NCBI RefSeq assembly: GCF_031085175.1
Contig: NZ_JAVHUY010000047.1
Coordinates: forward strand, 1 to 64,000
Reading direction: 5' to 3'
Length of the DNA stretch: 64,000 bases
Origin: Phytohabitans maris
GTDB taxonomy: Bacteria; Actinomycetota; Actinomycetes; Mycobacteriales; Micromonosporaceae
Part shown: positions 32,978-40,380 of the stretch, piece by piece
How the letters are laid out: each line of letters starts with the position of its first letter
Position numbering within the stretch: position 1 is the stretch's first letter
Program-made: the position numbers and the translations under genes
Notes under the pieces: model-generated
Database searches by the model: none
What the model was told of the DNA's origin: nothing
The model's input: only the letters and a program-made list of their open reading frames with translations

Positions 32978-33915
32978 ACCTCGCCCTCGCCGAGCTGAGC
33001 CGGCTGGTGGCCCGCCGGTTCGTCCTGCTGATGACGGTGTTGCTGGTCGCGGCGTTCGGCGTGACGGTGGCGACCACCGTGGCCAGCTCGCACCGGCCCA
33101 CCGCGGCGGAGGTGGCGGAGGCCGAGCGGGAGGTCCTGTTCGCACAGGCCCGGATCGAGCAGATCCGGGAGGACTGCGAGCGGCAGCGGGTGAGCCCCGA
33201 GTTCTGCGAGGTGTACACCGAGCGCGAGCCACGGATCGAGGACTACCTCTACGGCGTCTTCGTCTTCTCGCAGGAGATCACCGACCTGGTCTACTTCATG
33301 ATCGCGTTCCTGGCCCTGTTCGCGTTCCTGGTCGCGGCCTCGTTCGTCGGGGCGGAGCTGACCTCGGGCGGCATGACCAACCTGCTGCTGTGGCGGCCGC
33401 AGCGGGTCACCGTGCTCGGCACCAAGCTCGCCACGGTACTGGCCGCGGTGGTCGCCCTGTCGGCCGTCGCGAGCGTCCTCTACATCGGCGCGTTCTACGC
33501 GATCGCCGAGGTGGGCGGCGTGCCGGGCGTCCTCGACGGGGAGTTCTGGCGCGACCTCGTGCTGACCGTCGGGCGCGACCTCGGGATGGTCGCCTTCGCC
33601 GCGGCGATCGGCTTCGGCGCGGCCACGCTCGGCCGGCACACCGCGGCGGCGCTGGGGCTGGTCGCCACGTACGCGATCGTGTGGGAGATCGGCGCCCGCA
33701 TCGTCTTCGAGGTGATCGAGGCGGCCACCCCCGACCGCTACATGCTGTCCAGCTACATCGGCGCCTGGATGGCCGGCGAGGTGTCGTTCTGGGACCAGTA
33801 CGGCGACCGCCAGTACGAGCTGACCTGGATGCACGCCGCCGCCGTCTTCGCGGTCGCGCTGGCGGCTATCGTCGGCGGCGCGTTCGCCACCTTCCGCCAC
33901 CGCGACCTGGCCTGA
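32974..33915 (+). CDS. ABC-2 type transporter permease
   Basis: 313 aa. A first membrane helix (FVLLMTVLLVAAFGVTVATTV) is followed by an extracytoplasmic segment of about 75 residues containing two cysteines (EDCERQRVSPEFCEVY), then five more helices. This helix-large loop-five helices topology is typical of ABC-2 permeases of the BcrB/NatB kind. It forms an exporter with the ATPase encoded upstream. Confidence 0.9.
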   Translation: MNLALAELSRLVARRFVLLMTVLLVAAFGVTVATTVASSHRPTAAEVAEAEREVLFAQARIEQIREDCERQRVSPEFCEVYTEREPRIEDYLYGVFVFSQEITDLVYFMIAFLALFAFLVAASFVGAELTSGGMTNLLLWRPQRVTVLGTKLATVLAAVVALSAVASVLYIGAFYAIAEVGGVPGVLDGEFWRDLVLTVGRDLGMVAFAAAIGFGAATLGRHTAAALGLVATYAIVWEIGARIVFEVIEAATPDRYMLSSYIGAWMAGEVSFWDQYGDRQYELTWMHAAAVFAVALAAIVGGAFATFRHRDLA

Positions 33916-33923
33916 CGCGTGGC

Positions 33924-33959
33924 CCCGGGACAGATCCGAATTTCCCGGGACAGATCCGA
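33924..33959. repeat. 20-bp-period direct repeat
   Basis: CCCGGGACAGATCCGA occurs at 33924-33939 and again at 33944-33959, directly after the permease gene and leading into a dispersed repeat. Confidence 0.7.
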
Positions 33960-34023
33960 GCTACCGCGACGTCCGCGGTGGTCCGGACCGTTGCTCCCGC
34001 AGCCTCACCCTCCGCGGTTTCAC
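33957..34023. repeat. Dispersed repeat, uninterrupted copy
   Basis: Matches 15421-15458 joined to 15511-15550. Here the junction ACCGTTGC / TCCCGCAGCC is intact, with no 52-nt element. Confidence 0.75.
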
Positions 34024-34042
34024 AACCGGCCCCGCCCTGCCC

Positions 34043-34104
34043 GTCGATCAGGGACTTGATGGAGTGGCGCGGCGAACGACACGCCCACGAAGTCCCTGAT
34101 CAAC
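34043..34104. repeat. Inverted repeat after the ABC permease gene
   Basis: Arms at 34043-34057 and 34090-34104 share GATCAGGGACTT exactly and enclose about 32 nt. It lies between convergent genes, so it may terminate both. Confidence 0.65.
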
Positions 34105-34123
34105 GCGACGGAGGGGGCCGGGG

Positions 34124-35311
34124 TCACACGGTCGAGCCGAAGATCTCGTCGCGGACCGCGTTGAGGGCGGTGCGCAGCGCGCCGGTGAGCACCGGGTCGC
34201 CGCTCACCTCGGTGGCGACCACCCGGGGCGAGACCAGCGAGATCGCGGCGACCTCGTGCTGCACCCGCTCGGCCAGCGCGGTGCCGCCGGCCTGGCCGAC
34301 CTCGCCGGCGAGCACCACGAGCGGCGGGTCGAGCACCACGCAGGTGCTGGCCACACCGAGCGCCAGCCGCCGGGCGATCTCGTCGAGCAGTGGCCCGCCC
34401 TGCGTACCGGCGGCGATCGCGGCCTTGACCGCGTCGGCGGCCTTGCCCCGGAAGCCGTGCTCGCGGGCCACGGCCCGGATCGCCTCGGCGCCCGCCACCT
34501 GCTGGAAGGCCCCCTCCAGCTTTAGCGTCCCCTTGGAGCGGCGGTGGGTGTCGCGCGGGATGGGCGCGCCGGGCACCGGCAGGTAGCCGATCTCGCCGGC
34601 GGCACCGGTGCTCCCCTCGTGCAGCCGCCCGCCGAGCATCACCGCGAGGCCCATGCCGCCGCCGGCCCAGATCAGCACGAAGTCGTCGACGCCCTTCGCC
34701 GCGCCCTCGTGCGCCTCGGCCACGGCCGCGAGGTTGACGTCGTTGCCGAAGACGACCGGGATGCTGAGGTCTTCGCGGAGCGCCGCGAGCAGGCCGCGGT
34801 GCCAGCGTGGCAGGTTCCACGCGAACGTCATGTCGCCCGTGTTCGGATCGACCACGCCGGGCGTGCCGAGCACCACCCGCCGTACCAGGGAGAGGTCGGC
34901 CGCCGCGCTTTCGGCGGCCTGCACGACCGCGCTGTGTACGACCTTGACCGGCTCGTCGTTGTCCTTGGTGGACAGTTCGGCGCTGCCGATGACGCTGCCG
35001 GTGATGTCGGCGCAGGAGGCGACGACGCGGTCGGCCTCGACCACCGCGCCGATCACGTAGGCGCTGCCCGGGGTGACGGCGTAGAGCTGCGCGTTGGGCC
35101 CCCGGCCACCGGCCTGCTCGCCCACGCGGGTGACGAGTCCGCGCTCCTCCAGCCGTTCCACCAGCTGGGACGCGGTCACCTTGCTGAGCCCGGTCAGCTC
35201 GCCAAGCTGGGCACGGGTGAGGGGCCCGCGCGAGAGCAGGAGCTCGAGCGCGGCGCGGTCGTTGAGCGCGCGCAGGAGCCGCGGCGTGCCGGGTAGGCGT
35301 GGAGACCCCAT
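34124..35311 (-). CDS. ROK-family transcriptional regulator
   Basis: 395 aa. N-terminal winged helix (RAALELLLSRGPLTRAQLGELTGLSKVTASQLVERLEERG, split here by about 40 residues) followed by a ROK sugar-kinase-like domain with GTPGVVD, GNDVNLAAVAE and WAGGGMGLAVMLGG. The CxCGxxGC zinc motif of ROK kinases is missing, as in some repressors. It diverges from a GH3 glucosaminidase-like gene across a 123-bp AT-rich intergenic region, so it most likely controls that gene in response to an amino sugar or glucoside (NagC-like logic). Confidence 0.88.
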   Translation of the reverse strand: MGSPRLPGTPRLLRALNDRAALELLLSRGPLTRAQLGELTGLSKVTASQLVERLEERGLVTRVGEQAGGRGPNAQLYAVTPGSAYVIGAVVEADRVVASCADITGSVIGSAELSTKDNDEPVKVVHSAVVQAAESAAADLSLVRRVVLGTPGVVDPNTGDMTFAWNLPRWHRGLLAALREDLSIPVVFGNDVNLAAVAEAHEGAAKGVDDFVLIWAGGGMGLAVMLGGRLHEGSTGAAGEIGYLPVPGAPIPRDTHRRSKGTLKLEGAFQQVAGAEAIRAVAREHGFRGKAADAVKAAIAAGTQGGPLLDEIARRLALGVASTCVVLDPPLVVLAGEVGQAGGTALAERVQHEVAAISLVSPRVVATEVSGDPVLTGALRTALNAVRDEIFGSTV

Positions 35312-35337
35312 CTACCGTCCTCTAGTATTTAGGAGAC

Positions 35338-35348
35338 TTAACAGTTAA
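35338..35348. promoter_or_regulatory. Candidate ROK operator
   Basis: TTAACAGTTAA is a perfect palindrome in the intergenic region, and a further ACTTAACC half-like copy follows about 10 bp later. AT-rich sites of this kind are used by ROK repressors. Confidence 0.5.
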
Positions 35349-35434
35349 ACCTTACTCACTTAACCGGGTAGGCGTAGCGTAATCGTCTAGGGCCGCTCCA
35401 GCGGTCAGCCGGCTGGACAGAAGGGGTTCCCACC

Positions 35435-36883
35435 ATGTCGCTCGATCCTGGGTTGCGCCGGCTTGCCCTGCGTACGCTGCTCGCCGCCTTCCCCGGCACC
35501 AGCGCACCGGACTGGGCAACGGATCTGGTCGGCGACGGGCTCGCCGGTTACACACTGTTCGGATACAACATCGCCGAGCCTACGCAGGTCGCCGCCATAG
35601 CCGCCGCCCTTCGCGCCACCCGCGGCGACGTGCTGATCGCGATCGATGAAGAGGGAGGCGACGTCACCCGGCTGGCGCACGCGACCGGCAGCCCGTACCC
35701 GGGGAACGCCGCCCTCGGCGCGGTGGGTGACGCCTCGCTGACCCAGCGCGTGTACGAGGCGATCGGCTGGGAGCTCGCCGCGCTCGGCGTCAACCTCAAC
35801 CTGGCGCCCACGGTGGACGTCAACACCGCCGACGAAAACCCGATCATCGGTACCCGCTCGTTCGGCGCCGACCCCAGGCAGGTCGCCGCCCACGCCGCCG
35901 CGGCGGTCGCCGGCCTCCAGGACGCCGGGGTGGCCGCCTGCGCCAAGCACTTCCCCGGCCACGGCGCGACGGTCGCCGACTCGCACCTCGAACTCCCCAC
36001 AGTGGACGCCCCGCTCGACCTGCTGCGCGCCCGCGACCTGCCGCCGTTCGCCGCGGTGGTCGAGGCCGGCGCCAAGGCGATCATGACGGCGCACATCCGG
36101 GTGCCCGAGCTCACCGGCGACGGGCCGGCCACGTTCAGCCGCGCCGCGCTGGTCGACCTGCTCCGCGGCGAGCTCGGCTTCACCGGCGCGGTCATCACCG
36201 ACGCGCTGGAGATGAAGGGCGCCGCGCTGGCGGCGGGTGGCACCGCACGCGCCGCCGTCCCCGCGCTCGCCGCCGGCGCCGACCTGCTCTGCATCGGCGC
36301 CCGGGTGAACGCCGCGCTGGTCGAGGAGGTCGCCGCCGAGATCGTGGGGGCGATCTCCGGCGGGCGCCTCCCGCTCGCCCGGGTCGAGGAGGCCGCCGGC
36401 CGCGTCGACGCGCTCTCCGCGTGGACGGCACGCTCCGCGCCGGTCACGGTCTCCACCACCGACCTCGGGTACGCGGCCGCGCGGCGCGCCGTCCAGGTGG
36501 AGGGGAGCCTCGACGGGCTCGGTGTGCCGCTGGTCGTGCAGCTCGTCGCCACGTCGACGATCGCCGAGGGGCCGGTGCCGTGGGGCCTCGGCCCGCACAT
36601 CAACGGCACCGAGCAGGTACGCGTGGCGGTTGCCGAGGCGGTCGCGGCCGACCTGCTCACCCGCGCCGGGGCCCGGCCGATCGTGGTGGTCGGCCGGCAC
36701 GCCCATCGGATGCCCGAGGCGCGTGCCCTGATCGAGACGCTGGCCGCCAACCACCCGGTCACCGTGGTCGAGATGGGCTGGCCGTCCCGGTGGCGGCCGG
36801 TGGGCGCGCGGGCGTTCGTCACCACGTACGGGGCGAGCCACGCCAACGGCCGCGCCGCCGCCGAGGCACTCGGTCTCGCGTAA
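35435..36883 (+). CDS. Glycoside hydrolase family 3 protein (beta-N-acetylglucosaminidase, NagZ-like)
   Basis: 482 aa. The bacterial NagZ signature KHFPGHGATVADSH (171-184) supplies the His184-Asp182 acid/base dyad, and Asp256 in VITDALEMKG is the nucleophile. No signal peptide, so it acts in the cytoplasm on imported chitobiose- or muropeptide-type substrates. About 130 C-terminal residues after the barrel form the extra sandwich domain seen in two-domain homologues. AAGGGG lies about 9 nt before the ATG. Divergent from the ROK regulator. Confidence 0.9.
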   Translation: MSLDPGLRRLALRTLLAAFPGTSAPDWATDLVGDGLAGYTLFGYNIAEPTQVAAIAAALRATRGDVLIAIDEEGGDVTRLAHATGSPYPGNAALGAVGDASLTQRVYEAIGWELAALGVNLNLAPTVDVNTADENPIIGTRSFGADPRQVAAHAAAAVAGLQDAGVAACAKHFPGHGATVADSHLELPTVDAPLDLLRARDLPPFAAVVEAGAKAIMTAHIRVPELTGDGPATFSRAALVDLLRGELGFTGAVITDALEMKGAALAAGGTARAAVPALAAGADLLCIGARVNAALVEEVAAEIVGAISGGRLPLARVEEAAGRVDALSAWTARSAPVTVSTTDLGYAAARRAVQVEGSLDGLGVPLVVQLVATSTIAEGPVPWGLGPHINGTEQVRVAVAEAVAADLLTRAGARPIVVVGRHAHRMPEARALIETLAANHPVTVVEMGWPSRWRPVGARAFVTTYGASHANGRAAAEALGLA

Positions 36884-36937
36884 CTCTCCGTAGTCGCGCG
36901 CTAGTCGGCCGAACGGACTATTTCCGCCCTTCTCCTC

Positions 36938-36967
36938 TTGAAAGCGCATTTACTCGTCCCATAGCGT
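36938..36967 (+). promoter_or_regulatory. Orphan intergenic promoter
   Basis: TTGAAA (36938-36943), an 18-nt spacer and TAGCGT (36962-36967). No open reading frame starts downstream before a strong hairpin. Confidence 0.5.
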
Positions 36968-36973
36968 TTCAGT

Positions 36974-37055
36974 CACAGCACAAGCCACGACCTGGGGAGT
37001 CAAAACGAACCGCGGGCCCGGGGATCCCCCGACCGGACCCGCGGTTCGTCTTTGC
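36974..37055 (+). ncRNA. Candidate small RNA of about 80 nt
   Basis: The predicted transcript runs from the orphan promoter to the hairpin at 37005-37049, which is followed by CTTTG. There is no coding potential and it is independent of the leaderless FAH gene downstream. It could instead be only a read-through terminator for the GH3 gene. Confidence 0.4.
37005..37049. terminator. Strong hairpin terminator
   Basis: 12-bp perfect arms (37005-37016 and 37038-37049, ACGAACCGCGGG and its complement) enclose an inner GGGGATCCCC hairpin. A-rich before and TCTTT after, so it may work in both directions. Confidence 0.7.
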
Positions 37056-37062
37056 GCTGAAG

Positions 37063-37068
37063 TAGGGT
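37063..37068 (+). promoter_or_regulatory. -10 box of the leaderless FAH gene
   Basis: TAGGGT ends exactly 7 nt before the ATG at 37076, which selects that start over the in-frame GTG at 37067. Confidence 0.6.
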
Positions 37069-37075
37069 GCCTCGC

Positions 37076-37918
37076 ATGCGGCTGGGGAATCAGGGCGGAC
37101 GGCTCGTCATCGTGACGGGTGACGAGGTCGTCGACGTGGCTACGGCGAGTGAGGGCCGGTTCGGGCCCGACCCGCAGTCGGCGTACGAGGCGTGGGACGG
37201 CTTCACGGCCTGGGCGGCGCAGGGGCCCACACCCACCGGCAAGCTCGACGAGGCCGCGCTCGGCCCGGTGTCGCCCCGCCCGCGGCAGATCTTCGCGGTC
37301 GGCCTCAACTACGCCGACCACGCCGCCGAGTCCGGTCACCCGCTGCCCCAGCACCCGATGATCTTCACGAAGTTCGTCACCTCGCTCACCGGACCGTTCG
37401 GCGACATCGTGCTGCCCAGCGCCACTGTGGACTGGGAGGTGGAGCTCGTCGCGGTGATCGGCCGGGCCGCCACCGGCGTACGCCAGGAGGACGCCTGGAG
37501 TCACGTGGCCGGGCTCACCATCGGGCAGGACATCTCCGAGCGCGAGGTGCAGCGGCGCGGCCAGCCACCGCAGTTCAGCCTCGCCAAGTCGTACCCCGGC
37601 TTCGGTCCCGTCGGTCCCTGGCTGGTCACGCTCGACGAGGCCGGCGACCCGGGCGACCTCGCGTTGGGCTGCACCGTCAACGGCGAGGTCGTGCAGGACG
37701 GCAACACCAGCTCGATGATCTTCTCGATCCCCGAGCTGATCGCGTACCTCTCCGGCGTCTGCACGCTCCTCCCCGGCGACCTCATCTTCACCGGCACCCC
37801 GCCGGGGGTGGGCATGGGCCGCAAGCCGCCGCGCTACCTGGCGCCGGGCGACGTGCTGGAGACCACGATCGAGGGTCTCGGCACGATGCGACACCGGTTG
37901 ATCTCCCCGTCGCAGTGA
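37076..37918 (+). CDS. Fumarylacetoacetate hydrolase family protein
   Basis: 280 aa. The FAH core shows FAVGLNYADHAAESGH, TKFVTSLTGP, a metal-binding region in VDWEVELVAVIGR, DISEREVQRRG, FTGTPPGVGMG and GLGTMRHRL. Members hydrolyse or decarboxylate 2-oxo acids such as acylpyruvates and homoprotocatechuate intermediates. This length and motif set fit the acylpyruvase/YcgM-like branch rather than true fumarylacetoacetase (over 400 aa). Leaderless start. Single gene. Confidence 0.9.
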   Translation: MRLGNQGGRLVIVTGDEVVDVATASEGRFGPDPQSAYEAWDGFTAWAAQGPTPTGKLDEAALGPVSPRPRQIFAVGLNYADHAAESGHPLPQHPMIFTKFVTSLTGPFGDIVLPSATVDWEVELVAVIGRAATGVRQEDAWSHVAGLTIGQDISEREVQRRGQPPQFSLAKSYPGFGPVGPWLVTLDEAGDPGDLALGCTVNGEVVQDGNTSSMIFSIPELIAYLSGVCTLLPGDLIFTGTPPGVGMGRKPPRYLAPGDVLETTIEGLGTMRHRLISPSQ

Positions 37919-38003
37919 CCGCGGAACGCGTTGGGGTCGACTGCGGGACACCTTCGCGACACTGCTGTTGACAGCACTCCGTAACCATGGGATTCCGGAG
38001 TGC

Positions 38004-39080
38004 ATGGCGGAACTGCAAACACGTCAACGTACGGTCCGCCGCTCCAAGCGGGTGGGCGGCTGGCGGGAGATCGTGCTGGCCCGGGCCGCGCTCATCCACG
38101 CCCAGCTCGACGCGACCCGGCAGGACACCGCCGCCTGGCGTTCCACCGAGGCGTCGGCGCACGCGCACCTGGAGGCCGCGATCACGGCGGCGAGCCAGCG
38201 CCGCGGCACCGGGCTGCGTGACTGGCTGACCGGTGCGCAGATCGACGCGGCCTGGACCAACCTGCACAACGCCGAGCTCGTGCTCGTCTCGGTGGTGTCC
38301 GAGGAGGATCTGACCGCGGGCCGGCAGGCGGTGGTCGGGCTGGTGGAGCAGACGCTGACCAAGGGCGACCCGCGCTGCGTCGAGGCGCGCGAGCAGCTGG
38401 TCGAAAAGTGGCCGGCCGAGGGGCCCGGCGCACTGCAGCGGGCCGCCTACCGGGCAGCGCTGCAATGGGGCTTCGTCGCGGCCGACGAGCAGTACGCCCG
38501 GGTGCGCAGCCTGCGTAACCTGATCCTCGGCTCAGCGCTCTTCATGCTGGTCCTCGCGGTCGGCATGGGCGTGCTCGGCACACTCCGCCCACACCTGGTG
38601 AGCCTCTGCTTCGACAACGTCGTGGCCGGCGGCGCCGAGCGGCGCAGCTGCCCCGCCGGCGCGAGCGGGCCCGGGCGCTGGGACATCCTCCTGGTCGAGC
38701 TGCTCGGCCTGCTCGGCGGCTCGCTCAGCGCGATGGTGGCGATCCGCGGGATGCGCGGCACCTCCACGCCGTACGGCGTGCCCGTGGCGCTCGCCCTGCT
38801 CAAGCTCCCGGCCGGCGCGCTGGTCTCGCTGAGCGCCCTGCTGCTGCTCGGCGGCGAGTTCTTTCCCGGTCTGTCCGGGCTGGACAGTCCACAGCAGATC
38901 GTCGCGTACGCGCTCGTGCTCGGCTACGCCCAGCAGCTCGTCACCCGCCTGGTCGACCGGCAGGCCAACACCGTGCTCGACAAGGTGCCCAGCTCCGAAC
39001 CGGCCCAGCGCGAGCAGCCGAGCGCCGCCACATCCGCCCAGCGCACACAGACCGACTCCTTGGCCGCCGCGACCACCTGA
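38004..39080 (+). CDS. Membrane protein of unknown function, about 358 aa
   Basis: An N-terminal cytoplasmic helical region of about 165 residues (many Arg and Ala) is followed by a hydrophobic helix (ILGSALFMLVLAVGMGVLGTL), an external loop with two cysteines (VSLCFDNVVAGGAERRSC), and three more helices (LLVELLGLLGGSLSAMVAI; LALLKLPAGALVSLSALLLL; QIVAYALVLGYAQQLVTRLV). The tail is polar. I recognise no family. The ATG at 38004 follows GGAG closely; a TTG at 37968 in the same frame is an alternative. Confidence 0.65.
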   Translation: MAELQTRQRTVRRSKRVGGWREIVLARAALIHAQLDATRQDTAAWRSTEASAHAHLEAAITAASQRRGTGLRDWLTGAQIDAAWTNLHNAELVLVSVVSEEDLTAGRQAVVGLVEQTLTKGDPRCVEAREQLVEKWPAEGPGALQRAAYRAALQWGFVAADEQYARVRSLRNLILGSALFMLVLAVGMGVLGTLRPHLVSLCFDNVVAGGAERRSCPAGASGPGRWDILLVELLGLLGGSLSAMVAIRGMRGTSTPYGVPVALALLKLPAGALVSLSALLLLGGEFFPGLSGLDSPQQIVAYALVLGYAQQLVTRLVDRQANTVLDKVPSSEPAQREQPSAATSAQRTQTDSLAAATT

Positions 39081-39088
39081 GCCTCGTC

Positions 39089-39142
39089 GTGATCGAAGCT
39101 CCTCTCACGCCGTTCTAGCGACGTGGGGGAGCTTCGATCGCG
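39089..39142. repeat. 54-nt palindromic element, copy C (degenerate)
   Basis: Outer arms GATCGAAGCTCC / GGAGCTTCGATC are intact, and the inner arms have a 1-nt indel and wobble pairs. It lies between two convergent genes and probably terminates both. Confidence 0.75.
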
Positions 39143-39148
39143 AGCAGG

Positions 39149-39814
39149 CTAGACGCCGTAGACGGTCCAGCCGCGCTCGGGGAAACCGGCCGCCTCGGCC
39201 ACCTTCGCCGACGCGGTGTTGTCGGGCGCGTGCAGGTATGTGGGAACGGCGCCCTCGTCGAGCACCCGCCGGGCGGCCTGCGCCACGAGCCGGCGGGCCA
39301 GGCCACGGCCGCGGGCCGCCTCCTCGGTGCCGACCGACAGCTCGTTGCCGTACGCGTCGTGGCGTTTGATACCAACGCCGGCCAGATACGCCCCGGTGTC
39401 CGGGTCGCGGGCGACGAGCACGTCACCGCCGAACGGCCACAGCCACTCCGGCACCGTCGGATCGTCGTGTGGCAACCACTCGCCGGCCTCCGGCATGGGC
39501 ACGGGGGCGAGCGAGTAGCGGAACACACCCCGGTAGGCCCGTCGCCCGGCGTCGAGACCGAGCGCGGTGGGCAGCTTGGCGAGCACGTCGTCGAGGGGCT
39601 GGTCGGCGAGCACCCGCGCGGCGGCGGCCCGGGGCGGGGGCACCGAAATCACCGTGCCGCTCGGGGCACCGACACCCACCATCGGGTAGACCCGGCCATC
39701 CCATGCCGGCTGGGTGCGCCGGTCGGAACCGACCACAGCCAGCGGCTGACCCGCGGGCCACTGGCCCAGCCAGGTCACCAGATGGTGGTACAGCCGCTTG
39801 TCGAGCATCGCCAT
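39149..39814 (-). CDS. GNAT-family acetyltransferase
   Basis: 221 aa. The acetyl-CoA pyrophosphate loop is EEAARGRGLARRLVAQAAR, preceded by the strand YGNELSVGT and followed by LHAPDNTASAKVAEAAGF, the usual C-terminal GNAT motif B. The N-terminal 110 residues form a lid-like domain with no clear family. Substrate unknown. Convergent with the membrane-protein gene across a palindromic element. Confidence 0.87.
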   Translation of the reverse strand: MAMLDKRLYHHLVTWLGQWPAGQPLAVVGSDRRTQPAWDGRVYPMVGVGAPSGTVISVPPPRAAAARVLADQPLDDVLAKLPTALGLDAGRRAYRGVFRYSLAPVPMPEAGEWLPHDDPTVPEWLWPFGGDVLVARDPDTGAYLAGVGIKRHDAYGNELSVGTEEAARGRGLARRLVAQAARRVLDEGAVPTYLHAPDNTASAKVAEAAGFPERGWTVYGV

Positions 39815-40114
39815 GACCTTACCTCTATGCCGCGCTGAGCATCCGTCTGGTCGGCCGCCACCAGATCACCGACCGAAGCACTTGGCAGCCAATGTGCAAG
39901 TGCCCAACAAGGACTGAAAGCGACGGTCGGACCCTGGCGGCGGTCGATGGGCCGTACACCATCACCTCGGCTTGCGCGCGGTCAAGGCCGCCGGCCCGTC
40001 ACCCCGCAACCCGTCAGCAGCGTCGGGAGAGGCCTATCCAGCTCGGAGCCGTACGCAAGGCCCCAGAAAGGAGCCGCACGAAGAATTGGAGACAACCAGC
40101 AAGGGAGGCTGCAG
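39815..40114. other. 300-bp regulatory region before the 86-aa gene
   Basis: No gene supported. Contains the inverted GCACTTG motif at 39878-39903 and the Shine-Dalgarno of the following small gene. Base composition is less GC-rich than in flanking core genes. Confidence 0.5.
39878..39903. promoter_or_regulatory. Inverted GCACTTG motif
   Basis: GCACTTG (39878-39884) faces CAAGTGC (39897-39903). The minus-strand reading extends to GCACTTGCACA, matching the direct repeats at 44263-44284 upstream of the SARP-receiver gene, so the same regulator may bind here. Confidence 0.5.
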
Positions 40115-40375
40115 ATGGACCTCAACGACATCATCGACGGCAACGTGCTGGCCGCCGCCGTCGCCCTCATCACCCTGGGCCGCTACGCCGTTCGCTCGTG
40201 GCAGCGTCACCCGCCACGCCGATCCGCCCGGAGCGACGCCACCCGCGGCAAGCCGGAGCCAGTGACTGGCCAGGCTTCCCTGGTCGTCGTGATCGTCATT
40301 CGGGAACCTCTCCAGCAACCTCCCGAGCCGCCGCCGCCCCCGGACTTCTGGCTCCCGGAAGACGACGCCGCGTAA
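40115..40375 (+). CDS. Small single-span membrane protein, 86 aa
   Basis: Begins MDLNDIIDGNVLAAAVALIT with one hydrophobic helix (about 9-27), then a basic stretch (RSWQRHPPRRSARSD), a second hydrophobic patch (ASLVVVIVIREP) and a proline-rich acidic end (EPPPPPDFWLPEDDAA). AAGGGAGG 6 nt before the ATG supports translation. No family recognised. It ends 5 bp from the stop of the convergent sensor kinase, and the inverted GCACTTG motif lies upstream, so it may belong to that signalling system. Confidence 0.6.
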   Translation: MDLNDIIDGNVLAAAVALITLGRYAVRSWQRHPPRRSARSDATRGKPEPVTGQASLVVVIVIREPLQQPPEPPPPPDFWLPEDDAA

Positions 40376-40380
40376 GTGGG

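Noticed and set aside
36884-37004. tRNA gene in the GH3-FAH gap
   Set aside because: No cloverleaf with T-arm GTTCGAATC-type sequence could be fitted.
37968-37973. TTGACA as a -35 box for the membrane-protein gene
   Set aside because: No TANNNT lies 16-19 nt downstream. The TTG may instead be an alternative start codon.
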